Virus record (IMG/VR): IMGVR_UViG_3300037348_000049
Location: 62,001 to 126,000 of that record
Strand: one strand, 5' to 3'
Origin: a virus
DNA: 64,000 nt
Shown one piece after another: positions 43,725 through 51,555 of this stretch (its first letter is position 1; each line of letters opens with the position of its first letter). The notes beneath the pieces are model-generated. The model worked only from the letters and a program-made list of their open reading frames with translations. It did not search any database and was not told where the DNA came from. Both the position numbers and the translations under genes were made by a program.

Positions 43725-45560
43725 ATGGCACACTACAAAGTAAAGGGTTCAAGGCTTACAAGTCGAGAGACAACAGCTAGTCCAGAGTGGCTAAAAGTTG
43801 GAAGCCAGATAAGCAAATTTGTCAATGACCTCGCACTTCGAGGCGACCTAGTTGTATTCGTGGGTGGTGACGAAGTTGCCGAGGGCGAAGCAGTTGCGGC
43901 TTACTACGCCGACATAGCCGAGATTGAGATAAACGCTTCAAAGGCGTTCGGTGAAATTACCAAGCCAGAGTTCGTTGGAGATTTCAATGAGCGCACAGTC
44001 CAGTATGAGTTCCCAATGGCAACTGGAATCATTTTCCACGAAGCACTCCACGCCAAGCACACAGCTTGGGACACAAACTACTTGCAGACTCAGCTAGACA
44101 ACCAAGAAGGTCAAGCTTTCATGTTGCTAGAAGAATCCAGAATCGAAGCCAAGGGCGTTCTTGAGCGACCACTAAACAGAGAATTCCTCAGAGCCTCAGC
44201 TATTGAAATGGCGCTCGAAGGCGTGGACGAAAAGCAACTGGCAACTCTCGGTAGCGACCTATGGGTCGTTGCGAATCTTGCAGGGCTATCGCTTGCTCGG
44301 TATGACGCCAGAGTTTTGGACAGGTCAGATGTCATAGACATTTACAAGATTGTTGTTTCCATTCTCGGTGAAAAGCTCTATGAAGATTTGCGCCTAGTTT
44401 GGGTTGCGTTCCAAAAGCTCACAGTTCCACAGGTCGAAGAAGCTATTACGCTCTCCAAGAAGTGGGTCGAGCTATTGCGTGAGGCAGACCCCGAAGGTGA
44501 GCCACAGGGAACAGGCTCAGCTTTTGAGTCAAGCGAAGGCGAAGGCGAAGGCGAAGGCAAGTCTCCAAGTGAAGGCGTTCAAAAGTTGCTCGATAAAATG
44601 AGCGACCAAGGAATGACCACAGAGCTTTCAGCTAACGACAAGTTGGCAGACCAAGAGACTCAAGAGAAGTGGCAGGACGAAGCCAAGGCTCGCCAAGAGG
44701 AATCCAAGTCCAAGAATCAGAAACAGGACACAGCTCGAAAAATCTTTGACAAGAGCCATAATGCAACTGGCTCAAACTCAAACTCGACAGTCAGCGAGCG
44801 CCGAGCGCCAACTGGCGGTGAGCGAGCCAGCGCAGTCAAGGTGGCGCAGATGTTAGACAAGGCAAAGTATCGTGAGCGTTCGGTTCATGTTCGCAAGACT
44901 CAAGCGCCACAGGGTCGCCTGATTGCTCGTAATGCCGTCCAGAATAAGGCAAGCGAAGCTATGGGTCGCCGAGGCGAACTACCAGCTTGGAAGTCGAAGT
45001 CTCGCAAGCACACAGACGACCCGACACTACGCCTCGGTATCATGGTGGACATTTCAGGGTCAATGGGTTCTGCTATGCAAGCTATGGCGACCACAGCGTG
45101 GGTCATGGGCGAGGCAGGTCGCCGAATCCAAGCCGAGACAGCTATGGTTTACTACGGCTCGGGTGTATTCCCTACTCTCCGCAGAGGTCAGAGGCTAGAC
45201 GAAGTTTCTGTCTACACCGCACCAGACGGAACTGAAAAGTTCGGCGAAGCTTGGAGCGCACTAGACGGCGAACTCGGACTGACTTTTGGAACAGGCGTGA
45301 GAATGGTTGTCAATGTATCGGACGGACAATACACACCTCAAGAGCGTGAGAGAGCTTTGGCTATGCTCACCGAGTGCAAGCAAAACGGCGTGGCAGTTCT
45401 TTGGATTACTCCAAGAGATTGCTACGGCATGCCAGCGAGCAACCTTATCCGACAGGCGAACTGGGGCGTGCATTTAGACCAGCTCGACACCGCTCAGATT
45501 GCGTTGCTAGTCGGCAAGTCGGCAAGCGAAGCTTTGGGGAAGGTTGGGGCAAGCGCCTGA
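43725..45560 (+). CDS. vWA / metalloprotease-like protein, CobT-like partner of the ATPase
   Basis: 611 residues. N-terminal region with zinc-protease motif HEALHAKH (about 105-112) followed by a helical domain with EESRIEAKG. A low-complexity acidic linker (EGEGEGEGK) leads into a Lys/Gln region and a vWA domain with MIDAS LGIMVDISGSMGSAMQ (about 437), then the VSDGQYTP and ITPRDCYG segments. The order (metal-binding N-terminus, charged linker, vWA) matches CobT-like and bacterial MoxR-partner proteins found in some phages. Function unknown, probably assembly or metal-chelation related. Confidence 0.85.
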   Translation: MAHYKVKGSRLTSRETTASPEWLKVGSQISKFVNDLALRGDLVVFVGGDEVAEGEAVAAYYADIAEIEINASKAFGEITKPEFVGDFNERTVQYEFPMATGIIFHEALHAKHTAWDTNYLQTQLDNQEGQAFMLLEESRIEAKGVLERPLNREFLRASAIEMALEGVDEKQLATLGSDLWVVANLAGLSLARYDARVLDRSDVIDIYKIVVSILGEKLYEDLRLVWVAFQKLTVPQVEEAITLSKKWVELLREADPEGEPQGTGSAFESSEGEGEGEGKSPSEGVQKLLDKMSDQGMTTELSANDKLADQETQEKWQDEAKARQEESKSKNQKQDTARKIFDKSHNATGSNSNSTVSERRAPTGGERASAVKVAQMLDKAKYRERSVHVRKTQAPQGRLIARNAVQNKASEAMGRRGELPAWKSKSRKHTDDPTLRLGIMVDISGSMGSAMQAMATTAWVMGEAGRRIQAETAMVYYGSGVFPTLRRGQRLDEVSVYTAPDGTEKFGEAWSALDGELGLTFGTGVRMVVNVSDGQYTPQERERALAMLTECKQNGVAVLWITPRDCYGMPASNLIRQANWGVHLDQLDTAQIALLVGKSASEALGKVGASA

Positions 45561-45648
45561 ACTAACCCATAACGGATTGCCTATCCAGAGGTCGAGCTAC
45601 CCTCAGTTACCGTTTTTCTGAGGATAAGTTCCTGACGGACAGGTAACA

Positions 45649-45692
45649 GAAACCCCAACTACCTTTACCCCCTTTTTGGTAGTTGGGGTTTC
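45649..45692 (+). terminator. Long hairpin after the vWA gene
   Basis: GAAACCCCAACTACC (45649-45663) pairs perfectly with GGTAGTTGGGGTTTC (45678-45692). The loop contains TTTACCCCCTTTTT. A separate CTCAG/CTGAG hairpin is at 45602-45622. Confidence 0.8.
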
Positions 45693-45907
45693 GCCATACC
45701 CTGAGGTCAGCAACAGCAAAGCCCGCACTTTTGACCGCACATGAAAAGTCAAGCCCGCCGATCTCGAAACCAAATCCCGTATCCACTTTTTTACTGACTT
45801 CAAACTATTTTCAGAAAAGGCTTCCCTTTTGCTAGGTAACCCTGCTAGGATTGGAGTATCCAATTAGGGCGAAACAAAAGTAGCCCAAAAAAGAAAGGGG
45901 GGACAGA

Positions 45908-46240
45908 ATGGCAACAGCCACTTCGTCCCAGACAGCGTCAGAAGGCACTGTCAAAGTTTCACGACAAATCGTGGAACTAATCAACGAGCTTTCCGAAGTT
46001 CGTTCCACCTACAACACAGCGAAGGCTCGTGTTGAGGAACTCCGCAAGGAAGTTCTATCGCAGGTTGGCACAGGCAACTTGACCCTTATCCACCACAACA
46101 TTGAAGTGGCTCGCATTGTCGAGAGCAACCCAGCTCGTGTTGACCCTAAGTTCTTGGAAGAGAACTTCCCAGAGGCGTATGAGGCTTCCTTGAAGTCCAG
46201 CCAGCAGTTCACCATTCGTTCCGTCACACGAACGAAATAA
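45908..46240 (+). CDS. Small helical protein of the PEAYEA type, copy 1
   Basis: 110 residues: VELINELSEVRSTYNTAKAR, then NIEVARIVESNPARVDPKFL and a C-terminal NFPEAYEASLKSSQQFTIRS. The 55346 product has the same layout (coiled N-terminal half, R-x-R, FPEAYEACFKADKTVFG). This end motif recurs in small phage proteins, but no function is known. Preceded by a class A repeat (45779) with AAAGGGG RBS. Confidence 0.65.
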   Translation: MATATSSQTASEGTVKVSRQIVELINELSEVRSTYNTAKARVEELRKEVLSQVGTGNLTLIHHNIEVARIVESNPARVDPKFLEENFPEAYEASLKSSQQFTIRSVTRTK

Positions 46241-46241
46241 C

Positions 46242-46274
46242 CAGAAGGGGTTGGGCGAAAGCTCAGCCCTTTTC
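46242..46274 (+). terminator. Intrinsic terminator
   Basis: AGAAGGGGTTGGGC loop GAAA, then GCTCAGCCCTTTTCT; ten or more pairs with one bulge. Confidence 0.8.
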
Positions 46275-46390
46275 TCACCACCAGTTCCGTATCCACTTTT
46301 TTACTGGAGTTCCGTAAAAACTTCACACCAGAGTTGCAAAGTTGCATCAAGTGTGATTAGATACATACATCAAACGAAAAGGGAGACAAA

Positions 46391-46747
46391 ATGAACACAC
46401 CACTAGAGCTAGAAGAAATCACAGCTTTGAGCCTGTCAATAACAGGCGTGTTAGTCGAAAATTATTTGAAGGAAAGCTACGCCGACCCAACTATGTATCG
46501 CGCATTGAGAGTCGCTTGCGGGCTTGCCGAGCAGTATAAGGAAAGGCTTGCGCTAAACGGCTCACCAGAGCAGATGATACAGGAAGTAGAAGAATTAGTG
46601 AATAACCTAAAAGTTACCGCTATGGAATGCGGCGAGATAGTCCAGAAGATTATCGAGGATAACGGCTGGGAAACCGAGGCTACTGGTTGGGACAGACCGC
46701 ACAACCACGACAACTGTGACCACGGCGAGGACGGCGAGGATAACTGA
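46391..46747 (+). CDS. Helical hypothetical protein with His/Asp tail
   Basis: 118 residues: helical body (ALRVACGLAEQYKERLALNG) and an acidic His-containing tail (DRPHNHDNCDHGEDGEDN) that could bind metal. Class A promoter at 46289. TGATG overlap with the next gene. Confidence 0.6.
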   Translation: MNTPLELEEITALSLSITGVLVENYLKESYADPTMYRALRVACGLAEQYKERLALNGSPEQMIQEVEELVNNLKVTAMECGEIVQKIIEDNGWETEATGWDRPHNHDNCDHGEDGEDN

Positions 46748-46932
46748 TGCAAACCATAGTGCTACGGCTACACATTGACCAACCGATACCGAACGGCGAG
46801 GAAGGCGAGCGTATTATCAACGCCTACATAGACGAGCTTGCCAAAACGAACGGCACGCTTAGCTGGACTTCTGTGGACTGGGACGGCTTGGAGATTGACG
46901 AAACCGAGCATAGATTGGACGGACACTCTTGA
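46747..46932 (+). CDS. Small hypothetical protein
   Basis: 61 residues: VLRLHIDQPIPNGEEGERI, then TSVDWDGLEIDETEH. Its stop overlaps the next start (TTGA). Second gene of a three-gene class A operon. Confidence 0.6.
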   Translation: MQTIVLRLHIDQPIPNGEEGERIINAYIDELAKTNGTLSWTSVDWDGLEIDETEHRLDGHS

Positions 46933-47246
46933 CAATGAGATTCAGGCACGCACTAGGCGAGGTAGTTCGTGAGCAACGGCTTGCTAAAAGCCTTACCCTA
47001 AGAGGCGTGTCCACTAAGGGGTTCGTGTCGATAGGACACCTGTCGGACATTGAACGGGGAGTGAAAGAAGCCTCGTCAGATACGATCGAAGCGATTGCCA
47101 ACGGACTGGGTGTCCAGAGCTATTGGCTGATTATCGAAGCTGGCTATCGAATGACGGGCGAAGCCACCTTTATTCCAGATACGCCCGAAAGTTTATTTAT
47201 CCGAAATTCTCGTTGGGTCGAGCAATACTCTGACCTAGTTATCTAG
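46929..47246 (+). CDS. ClgR-like XRE-family HTH regulator
   Basis: 105 residues. The HTH core LGEVVREQRLAKSLTLRGVS and FVSIGHLSDIERGVKEASSD follow the actinobacterial ClgR pattern (SxGYLSEVERGxKEAS). ClgR activates clp protease and stress genes. Start is TTG 46929 (4-base overlap) or ATG 46935. It sits inside the mini-operon array and is a candidate regulator of it. Confidence 0.8.
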   Translation: MTMRFRHALGEVVREQRLAKSLTLRGVSTKGFVSIGHLSDIERGVKEASSDTIEAIANGLGVQSYWLIIEAGYRMTGEATFIPDTPESLFIRNSRWVEQYSDLVI

Positions 47247-47260
47247 GGCAAAACCCGAAA

Positions 47261-47290
47261 AACCTCGACACTTAGGTGTTGGGGTTTTTT
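47261..47290 (+). terminator. Intrinsic terminator
   Basis: AACCTCGACAC, loop TTAG, GTGTTGGGGTT, with a run of T. Confidence 0.9.
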
Positions 47291-47395
47291 GCATTTACTG
47301 TGGCGTATCCACTTTTTTACGAACTTCTAGACTGGATTAGGTGTTTTGCTAATTCTGTAGTAAGGTTTAGATAACAACAACGAAAGGGGCAACAA

Positions 47396-47605
47396 ATGTA
47401 CGATAATCCAGAGAGCATCTTGATAGATGCCGAAGAAGCGCAAGAGGAAGGCTTTTGCGAAATGCTCGATGAAATTTATCCAGTCGTAAAAATGGGAGAA
47501 CTAACTTTCTACCCGTCACAAATTCTAAAAAGCTGCGACCCCGTTGCATACAGGATCGAGCTAGCTGATTACCTCGACGACCTGAACGACAAAATGAATG
47601 ACTAG
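47396..47605 (+). CDS. Small acidic protein, MGELTF...YRIELADYL family, copy 1
   Basis: 69 residues: EMLDEIYPVVKMGELTFYPS, then CDPVAYRIELADYLDDLND. About 60% identical by eye to the 48739 product. Both have class A promoters. Known phage-type small protein; function unknown. Confidence 0.65.
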   Translation: MYDNPESILIDAEEAQEEGFCEMLDEIYPVVKMGELTFYPSQILKSCDPVAYRIELADYLDDLNDKMND

Positions 47606-47621
47606 GTTCGCAACAGCGCCG

Positions 47622-47650
47622 AAGCCCTTGCCGAAAGGCAGGGGTTTTTT
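47622..47650 (+). terminator. Intrinsic terminator
   Basis: AAGCCCTTGCC, GAAA loop, GGCAGGGGTTT, then T-run. Confidence 0.9.
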
Positions 47651-47762
47651 CGTGCCGTAGGACTGTATCCACTTTTTTACTGTCGCCGATTAGTTTGCCG
47701 ACAACTTGCGGAACGCCGTAATTCGTAGTAAGGTTTAGCTATCAACGAAAAAGGGAGAGAAA

Positions 47763-47945
47763 ATGAAAACTTACAAAATCACAATGGCACGCGAAGAGAC
47801 TTGGATGGTCGAAGTCGAAGCTGAGTCCGAAGTGGACGCGCTGATTGCTGGCGAGAGAGAACTAATGTCTGGCAATGGCGAATCTATTTGGAGTGAGTGG
47901 ACTGCTGCGCCAGAGTCCGAAGAAGAAGAAGGGGAGGACAACTAA
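47763..47945 (+). CDS. Small acidic hypothetical protein
   Basis: 60 residues: YKITMAREETWMVEVEAESE, acidic end. First gene of the class A operon starting at repeat 47665. TAATG overlap with the next. Confidence 0.6.
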   Translation: MKTYKITMAREETWMVEVEAESEVDALIAGERELMSGNGESIWSEWTAAPESEEEEGEDN

Positions 47946-48157
47946 TGGCTAAGCCAAGTATCACTGCGGTAAAAGAATGGGAACTCGCTTATGAGTCCGA
48001 AATGGTTCGTATCGAGTCTGGAACTGCCGTCTTCGATGAGGATTACTGGAAAGTAGTTCCTGCGGGCAAGAAGGCAACTTATTTCTATGGAGAGTCGGCG
48101 TGGAGTGACGCTCAGCGGTTTGCAAGCGACATAGACTCCAAGGCTTGGGTGAGTTGA
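47945..48157 (+). CDS. Small hypothetical protein
   Basis: 70 residues from ATG 47945, which overlaps the previous stop. AVKEWELAYESEMVRIESG and WSDAQRFASDIDSKAWVS. Not recognised. Next gene starts 2 bases after the stop. Confidence 0.55.
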   Translation: MAKPSITAVKEWELAYESEMVRIESGTAVFDEDYWKVVPAGKKATYFYGESAWSDAQRFASDIDSKAWVS

Positions 48158-48159
48158 GA

Positions 48160-48336
48160 ATGAACACCCTAGAGGAACGCCGAGAGTTTTGGGCAGACAT
48201 TGCCAAAAGAAATGGCTGGCATACAGCGCCGTTCTATGTTCAAGTCTGGCAGAATAAAGCTGGCGAGATTTGGGATAGTGTAAGCCACCAAGGAATGACC
48301 AAAGACATAATTACGATTGGAGAGAACTATGAGTAA
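48160..48336 (+). CDS. Small hypothetical protein
   Basis: 58 residues from ATG 48160 (upstream TTG 48145 is in frame): LEERREFWADIAKRNGWH and FYVQVWQNKAGEIWDSVS. Function unknown. Overlaps the following micro-ORF by 8 bases. Confidence 0.55.
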   Translation: MNTLEERREFWADIAKRNGWHTAPFYVQVWQNKAGEIWDSVSHQGMTKDIITIGENYE

Positions 48337-48406
48337 ATTGCTAGTGAAGCTGGGCTTGAAAAAGCCTGCGGGCAAACACGCCAAGCGAGCAAGACACGCC
48401 AAATAA
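48329..48406 (+). CDS. 25-residue basic micropeptide
   Basis: ATG 48329 after a GGAGAG ribosome-binding site. MSKLLVKLGLKKPAGKHAKR continues with RARHAK, so nearly 40% Lys, Arg and His. Likely nucleic-acid or membrane binding if expressed. Confidence 0.5.
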   Translation: MSKLLVKLGLKKPAGKHAKRARHAK

Positions 48407-48428
48407 AGTTAGCCCCCCTAACAGAAAG

Positions 48429-48460
48429 CCCCGTAAGACTTAGTGTCTTGCGGGGTTTTT
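48429..48460 (+). terminator. Intrinsic terminator
   Basis: CCCCGTAAGAC (48429-48439), GTCTTGCGGGG (48445-48455), then TTTTT. Confidence 0.95.
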
Positions 48461-48574
48461 GTCTCGGCGCTCGCCGTATCCACTTTTTTACTTGCCGTAA
48501 ATAATCTTGCCGTAGTGACTTGCGCAATTAGGGGGAACTATGCGATACTTGAGTATCAACAGAAAGGGAAGATA

Positions 48575-48739
48575 ATGAGCGAGACAGCGTATTTTTTCAC
48601 CAAGGAGGAAGCCGAAGCTTTAGCCGATTTGCTAGGGCAGAAGCTTGACAGGAACCCGCTAAGTTATGCGGTGCTACAGCCAGTCTACAATAAGCTAACT
48701 AGGGGCTGGACTTGGAATACAGATGAGGAGAAAAACTAA
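48575..48739 (+). CDS. Small hypothetical protein
   Basis: 54 residues from ATG 48575 with AAAGGGAAG upstream: FFTKEEAEALADLLGQKLDR, then VYNKLTRGWTWN. Overlaps the next gene by one base. Confidence 0.6.
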   Translation: MSETAYFFTKEEAEALADLLGQKLDRNPLSYAVLQPVYNKLTRGWTWNTDEEKN

Positions 48740-48945
48740 TGGACAGCCTATACAAAATGATGGACGACTCAGCAGAGAACTCAGCAGAGCTATTTGACGA
48801 AATGCTAGACGAGTTGTATCCAACTTTCAAAATTGGGGAGCTAACTTTTTACGCTTCACAAATCCTAAAGGCTTGCGACCCGATCGCATACAGGATTGAA
48901 CTTGCCGATTACCTGAATGACTTAGGCGACCAACTCAGCGAGTAG
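48739..48945 (+). CDS. Small acidic protein, MGELTF...YRIELADYL family, copy 2
   Basis: 68 residues: EMLDELYPTFKIGELTFYAS and CDPIAYRIELADYLNDLGD. Paralog of the 47396 product, a duplication within 1.3 kb. In this copy it is second in its operon. Confidence 0.65.
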   Translation: MDSLYKMMDDSAENSAELFDEMLDELYPTFKIGELTFYASQILKACDPIAYRIELADYLNDLGDQLSE

Positions 48946-48967
48946 TGTCACCAAGAACCCCGAGAGT

Positions 48968-48997
48968 ACCCCGCCGTAAAAAGCGGGGTTTCTTTTT
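48968..48997 (+). terminator. Intrinsic terminator
   Basis: ACCCCGC, 8-base loop, GCGGGGT, then TTCTTTTT. Confidence 0.9.
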
Positions 48998-49106
48998 GCC
49001 CTGGAGCGTATCCACTTTTTTACTGAGTTTAGATAGACAGGGAGTTGGCTTGACATCTGCCGATAACTCTGAGATACTGATACTAATCAGAAAGAAGGGC
49101 AACAAA

Positions 49107-49217
49107 ATGGATACACAGTTCTGCGAAATCTGCGACAACTACACACCCGTAGTTCTCGACACAGACTCAGATGAGGCTTGCCAGTATTGCTATGACGCAT
49201 ACGCAGGAGTTCTCTAA
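49107..49217 (+). CDS. 36-residue zinc-knuckle micropeptide
   Basis: ATG 49107 after GAAGGGC. MDTQFCEICDNYTPVVLD then ACQYCYDAY: two Cys pairs of zinc-ribbon type. Overlaps the next ATG by one base. Confidence 0.6.
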   Translation: MDTQFCEICDNYTPVVLDTDSDEACQYCYDAYAGVL

Positions 49218-49435
49218 TGTTCGGGAGCATAGATGGCTCAGGTATTGGACAGGTTCAAATGGAGCGAGAGTTCACTTGCGGAGAGTGCCTTTGGACAGGT
49301 GAGGCGTTAGGTTCAAGTGACGACTTGGTTGAAATGCTTTTTGCCGTATGCCCAAACTGTAAAGAAGAGATGACGATTGACCTAGCTCAGGAGCGAGAGT
49401 CCGAACACTGGGACGACAAGCCAGACTTCGACTGA
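49217..49435 (+). CDS. Small zinc-ribbon protein
   Basis: 72 residues: REFTCGECLWTGEALGSSDD and VCPNCKEEM form C-X2-C...C-X2-C. Acidic C-terminus. Same operon as the previous micro-ORF (class A repeat 49008). Confidence 0.65.
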   Translation: MFGSIDGSGIGQVQMEREFTCGECLWTGEALGSSDDLVEMLFAVCPNCKEEMTIDLAQERESEHWDDKPDFD

Positions 49436-49449
49436 GCCGTAAACTCACA

Positions 49450-49495
49450 CCCCAATAAAATCCGACAGCGAGCGGAATTGGGGAGTTTTTCTTTC
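49450..49495 (+). terminator. Intrinsic terminator
   Basis: CCCCAAT (49450-49456) with ATTGGGG (49477-49483), and an inner TCCG/CGGA helix; GTTTTTC follows. Confidence 0.8.
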
Positions 49496-49607
49496 GCTGA
49501 GGTGTATCCACTTTTTTACTACGACTTCGCCGGCGCTCGCAGAAAGAACTTGCGCAATACCGGGCGTTCTGCTAGGTTTATACCAACAACGAAAGGGAGG
49601 AACTCAA

Positions 49608-49991
49608 ATGGGTTCAAGAACACAGTGGGTTATCAAGACTCACGCCAATGGTGACGCAATTCACCTATACAGTCACTCAGGTGGAGAGTCAAAGTTTTAT
49701 GACACTCGTGCCGCTCTACTCGCAGCTCAACCTCGATGGAGCGACGTCGCTTATGGTTCACGCATCTTCATCAGCAACATTATTGGTGACAACTGGGCCA
49801 GCGAAACTGGTTTTGGGTTACTCGGTGGCGACCACGATGAAATTCTTTTCGAAGAGTCCTACTATCCTTCGATTATTGATTTTCCGTTGCAGCTAGTAAC
49901 TATGGGCGGAATGACTTGGAGTTTTGCAGAGTTCCTTTTAGCCGAAGACATTCAAGAAATCTTAGTCGAGCAACACTGGGCGACTGCCTAA
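49608..49991 (+). CDS. Hypothetical protein, conserved phage type
   Basis: 127 residues: WVIKTHANGDAIHLYSHSGG, IISNIIG-like ISNIIGDNWASETGFG, and a helical end. Recurs in actinobacterial phages as a small protein of unknown role. Class A repeat at 49504. Confidence 0.65.
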   Translation: MGSRTQWVIKTHANGDAIHLYSHSGGESKFYDTRAALLAAQPRWSDVAYGSRIFISNIIGDNWASETGFGLLGGDHDEILFEESYYPSIIDFPLQLVTMGGMTWSFAEFLLAEDIQEILVEQHWATA

Positions 49992-50260
49992 TGGGGAGCC
50001 TACAAGCTGCCGCAATGGCAGACACTGACTTGACACTGGAGCAGGCACTTGCTTGGCATCTACGTTCCAACCACTATCCACCCGTGCCTGAGTCGATGGT
50101 GCCAACTTGCATAGAAGCCATCAACGCCTACTGGGAAGATGACCTAGACAAAATGGTTAGCCTGCCTGCTGGCGTAAGTTTCCGAGGAGAAATCGAAGCG
50201 CCTGCTAGGGCAATTATTATCTCTCATCACCTTGACATTTGGTGTGCCGAAGAAGAATAA
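49991..50260 (+). CDS. Helical hypothetical protein
   Basis: 89 residues from ATG 49991 (TAATG overlap with previous): LEQALAWHLRSNHYPPVPES, then AINAYWEDDLDKMVSLP. The family resembles small phage proteins near HTH genes, but the function is unknown. Confidence 0.6.
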   Translation: MGSLQAAAMADTDLTLEQALAWHLRSNHYPPVPESMVPTCIEAINAYWEDDLDKMVSLPAGVSFRGEIEAPARAIIISHHLDIWCAEEE

Positions 50261-50320
50261 GCCCCCCCCCCCCTAACAACCTTAGTAAGTTGTAAAACTG
50301 CTTGCCCCCCCTATAAGAAG

Positions 50321-50361
50321 CGCGAGACAAGTTACCCCCTTTTCCTGTCTCGCGTTTTCTT
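50321..50361 (+). terminator. Intrinsic terminator
   Basis: CGCGAGACA (50321-50329) with TGTCTCGCG (50346-50354), then TTTTCTTT; loop contains TTACCCCCTTTT. Confidence 0.85.
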
Positions 50362-50471
50362 TGGGCGGGAGTGTATCTACTTTTTTACTGCCGTTTCTAC
50401 GCCGTTCACAAGAAGTTGCACTTTGTCTGCCGAGTGTGCTAGAGTTTGAGTAACAACAAAGGGAGAACAAA

Positions 50472-50720
50472 ATGAATTCAGAAAATCGCGAAGCCAAAAT
50501 GGTTTTCGAAATGGTTATGAAGCTAGGCGGAGAGACAAACTACTCCGAGAGAACTAAAGCCGCAATCTGGGCAGAGTGCTTGAAGCCAGAATTACAAAAT
50601 CAAGCCTTGCTTTATCTTTCAGGGTCAAGTGAGAGAGCGCATACAAGTCTCTACAACTTGCATACCACGATAGTGGACAAGTTCTTTCGTGACCCAATTA
50701 CCGAAGAATTGAGAGCATAA
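50472..50720 (+). CDS. Helical hypothetical protein
   Basis: 82 residues: AKMVFEMVMKLGGETNYSER, then SSERAHTSLYNLHTTIVDKF. First of three genes after class A repeat 50373. TAATG overlap with next. Confidence 0.6.
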   Translation: MNSENREAKMVFEMVMKLGGETNYSERTKAAIWAECLKPELQNQALLYLSGSSERAHTSLYNLHTTIVDKFFRDPITEELRA

Positions 50721-51004
50721 TGAAACCAGAATGGTCTAAAGCTAGAAACAAGTTTCTCGAAACACGAAACATAATCTGGGCGCACAAAATTCGTGAAGCC
50801 GAACTAAAGGCTAGTGTCTTTTACGGAATTGGAGTGGCTTGCGGTTTCTTTTTGCTAACCAATTTCCTAACGCCGTTACCTGATGTTTTGAATGGCTGGC
50901 TATCACTAATAGGGGCTGGCGTAATTTTTACAGGGGCTACTATCGTAGTCAATGCCAAAGAAGTTCCACCGAGAATAAGGAGTGGCGTTGAGTATCGTCG
51001 TTAG
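50720..51004 (+). CDS. Two-pass membrane protein
   Basis: 94 residues: basic N-terminal helix, two hydrophobic segments (YGIGVACGFFLLTNFL and LSLIGAGVIFTGATIV), basic tail. Overlaps the zinc-knuckle gene that follows by 17 bases. Confidence 0.65.
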   Translation: MKPEWSKARNKFLETRNIIWAHKIREAELKASVFYGIGVACGFFLLTNFLTPLPDVLNGWLSLIGAGVIFTGATIVVNAKEVPPRIRSGVEYRR

Positions 51005-51137
51005 AGAGCTTACAGAGTGTTACAAGTGTGACACGCCGATAATGGCGGAAGTCGAAAGCGTTCACCCACTTTGCAAGAAGTGTGGCGAGAGTTTTGATGA
51101 GTGGTTCAACGCCGAAGTAAAAAAGATTTTGCACTAA
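50988..51137 (+). CDS. 49-residue zinc-ribbon protein
   Basis: A TTG start with AAGGAG 4 bases upstream. ECYKCDTPIMAEVES then HPLCKKCGESFDEWF form C-X2-C...C-X2-C. It ends VKKILH just before a terminator. Confidence 0.65.
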   Translation: MSIVVRELTECYKCDTPIMAEVESVHPLCKKCGESFDEWFNAEVKKILH

Positions 51138-51157
51138 CTACCTAACCCCCTAAGAAA

Positions 51158-51200
51158 AAACCCCGTCGACCTTACCCCCTTTTGGTCGACGGGGTTTCTT
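51158..51200 (+). terminator. Intrinsic terminator
   Basis: AAACCCCGTCGACC (51158-51171) pairs with GGTCGACGGGGTTT (51184-51197); loop contains TTACCCCCTTT. Confidence 0.9.
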
Positions 51201-51354
51201 TGTGCCGTTCGTAAAAAGTTACAGCAACTCCAGGCGTATCCACTTTTTTACTCGGCGCTCGCAATTCTGCCGATGGACTTGCGTTTTCGGTGTTTCTTGA
51301 TAGGCTTTGATAAGTAACATAAGTTACTAAGTCGCAGAATGAAGGGGCAACAAA

Positions 51355-51555
51355 ATGGGAGTAAAGTATCCAGAGATTGAAGTTCAACTCACTGGGAATG
51401 ATGGAAATGCGTATTCAATTATGGGCGCAGTTTCAAAGGCGCTAAAGCGTGCCGAAGTTCCTCAGATAGAAATTGACCAATACATAAATCGCTCAATGAG
51501 TGGCGACTACGATAACTTGCTACAGACAGCTGCTAGTTGGGTTCAGGTTCGCTGA
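51355..51555 (+). CDS. Conserved actinobacterial small protein
   Basis: 66 residues: KYPEIEVQLTGNDGNAYSIM, then ALKRAEVPQIEIDQYI and SGDYDNLLQTAASWV. I recognise this pattern in actinobacterial genomes and phages (hypothetical). Class A repeat at 51236. Confidence 0.7.
   Translation: MGVKYPEIEVQLTGNDGNAYSIMGAVSKALKRAEVPQIEIDQYINRSMSGDYDNLLQTAASWVQVR

Noticed and set aside
50261-50311. Poly-C tract near 50262-50275 as a phase-variable element
   Set aside because: It is intergenic, past a stop codon and before the terminator, so slippage would not alter a protein; homopolymer sequencing error is also possible.
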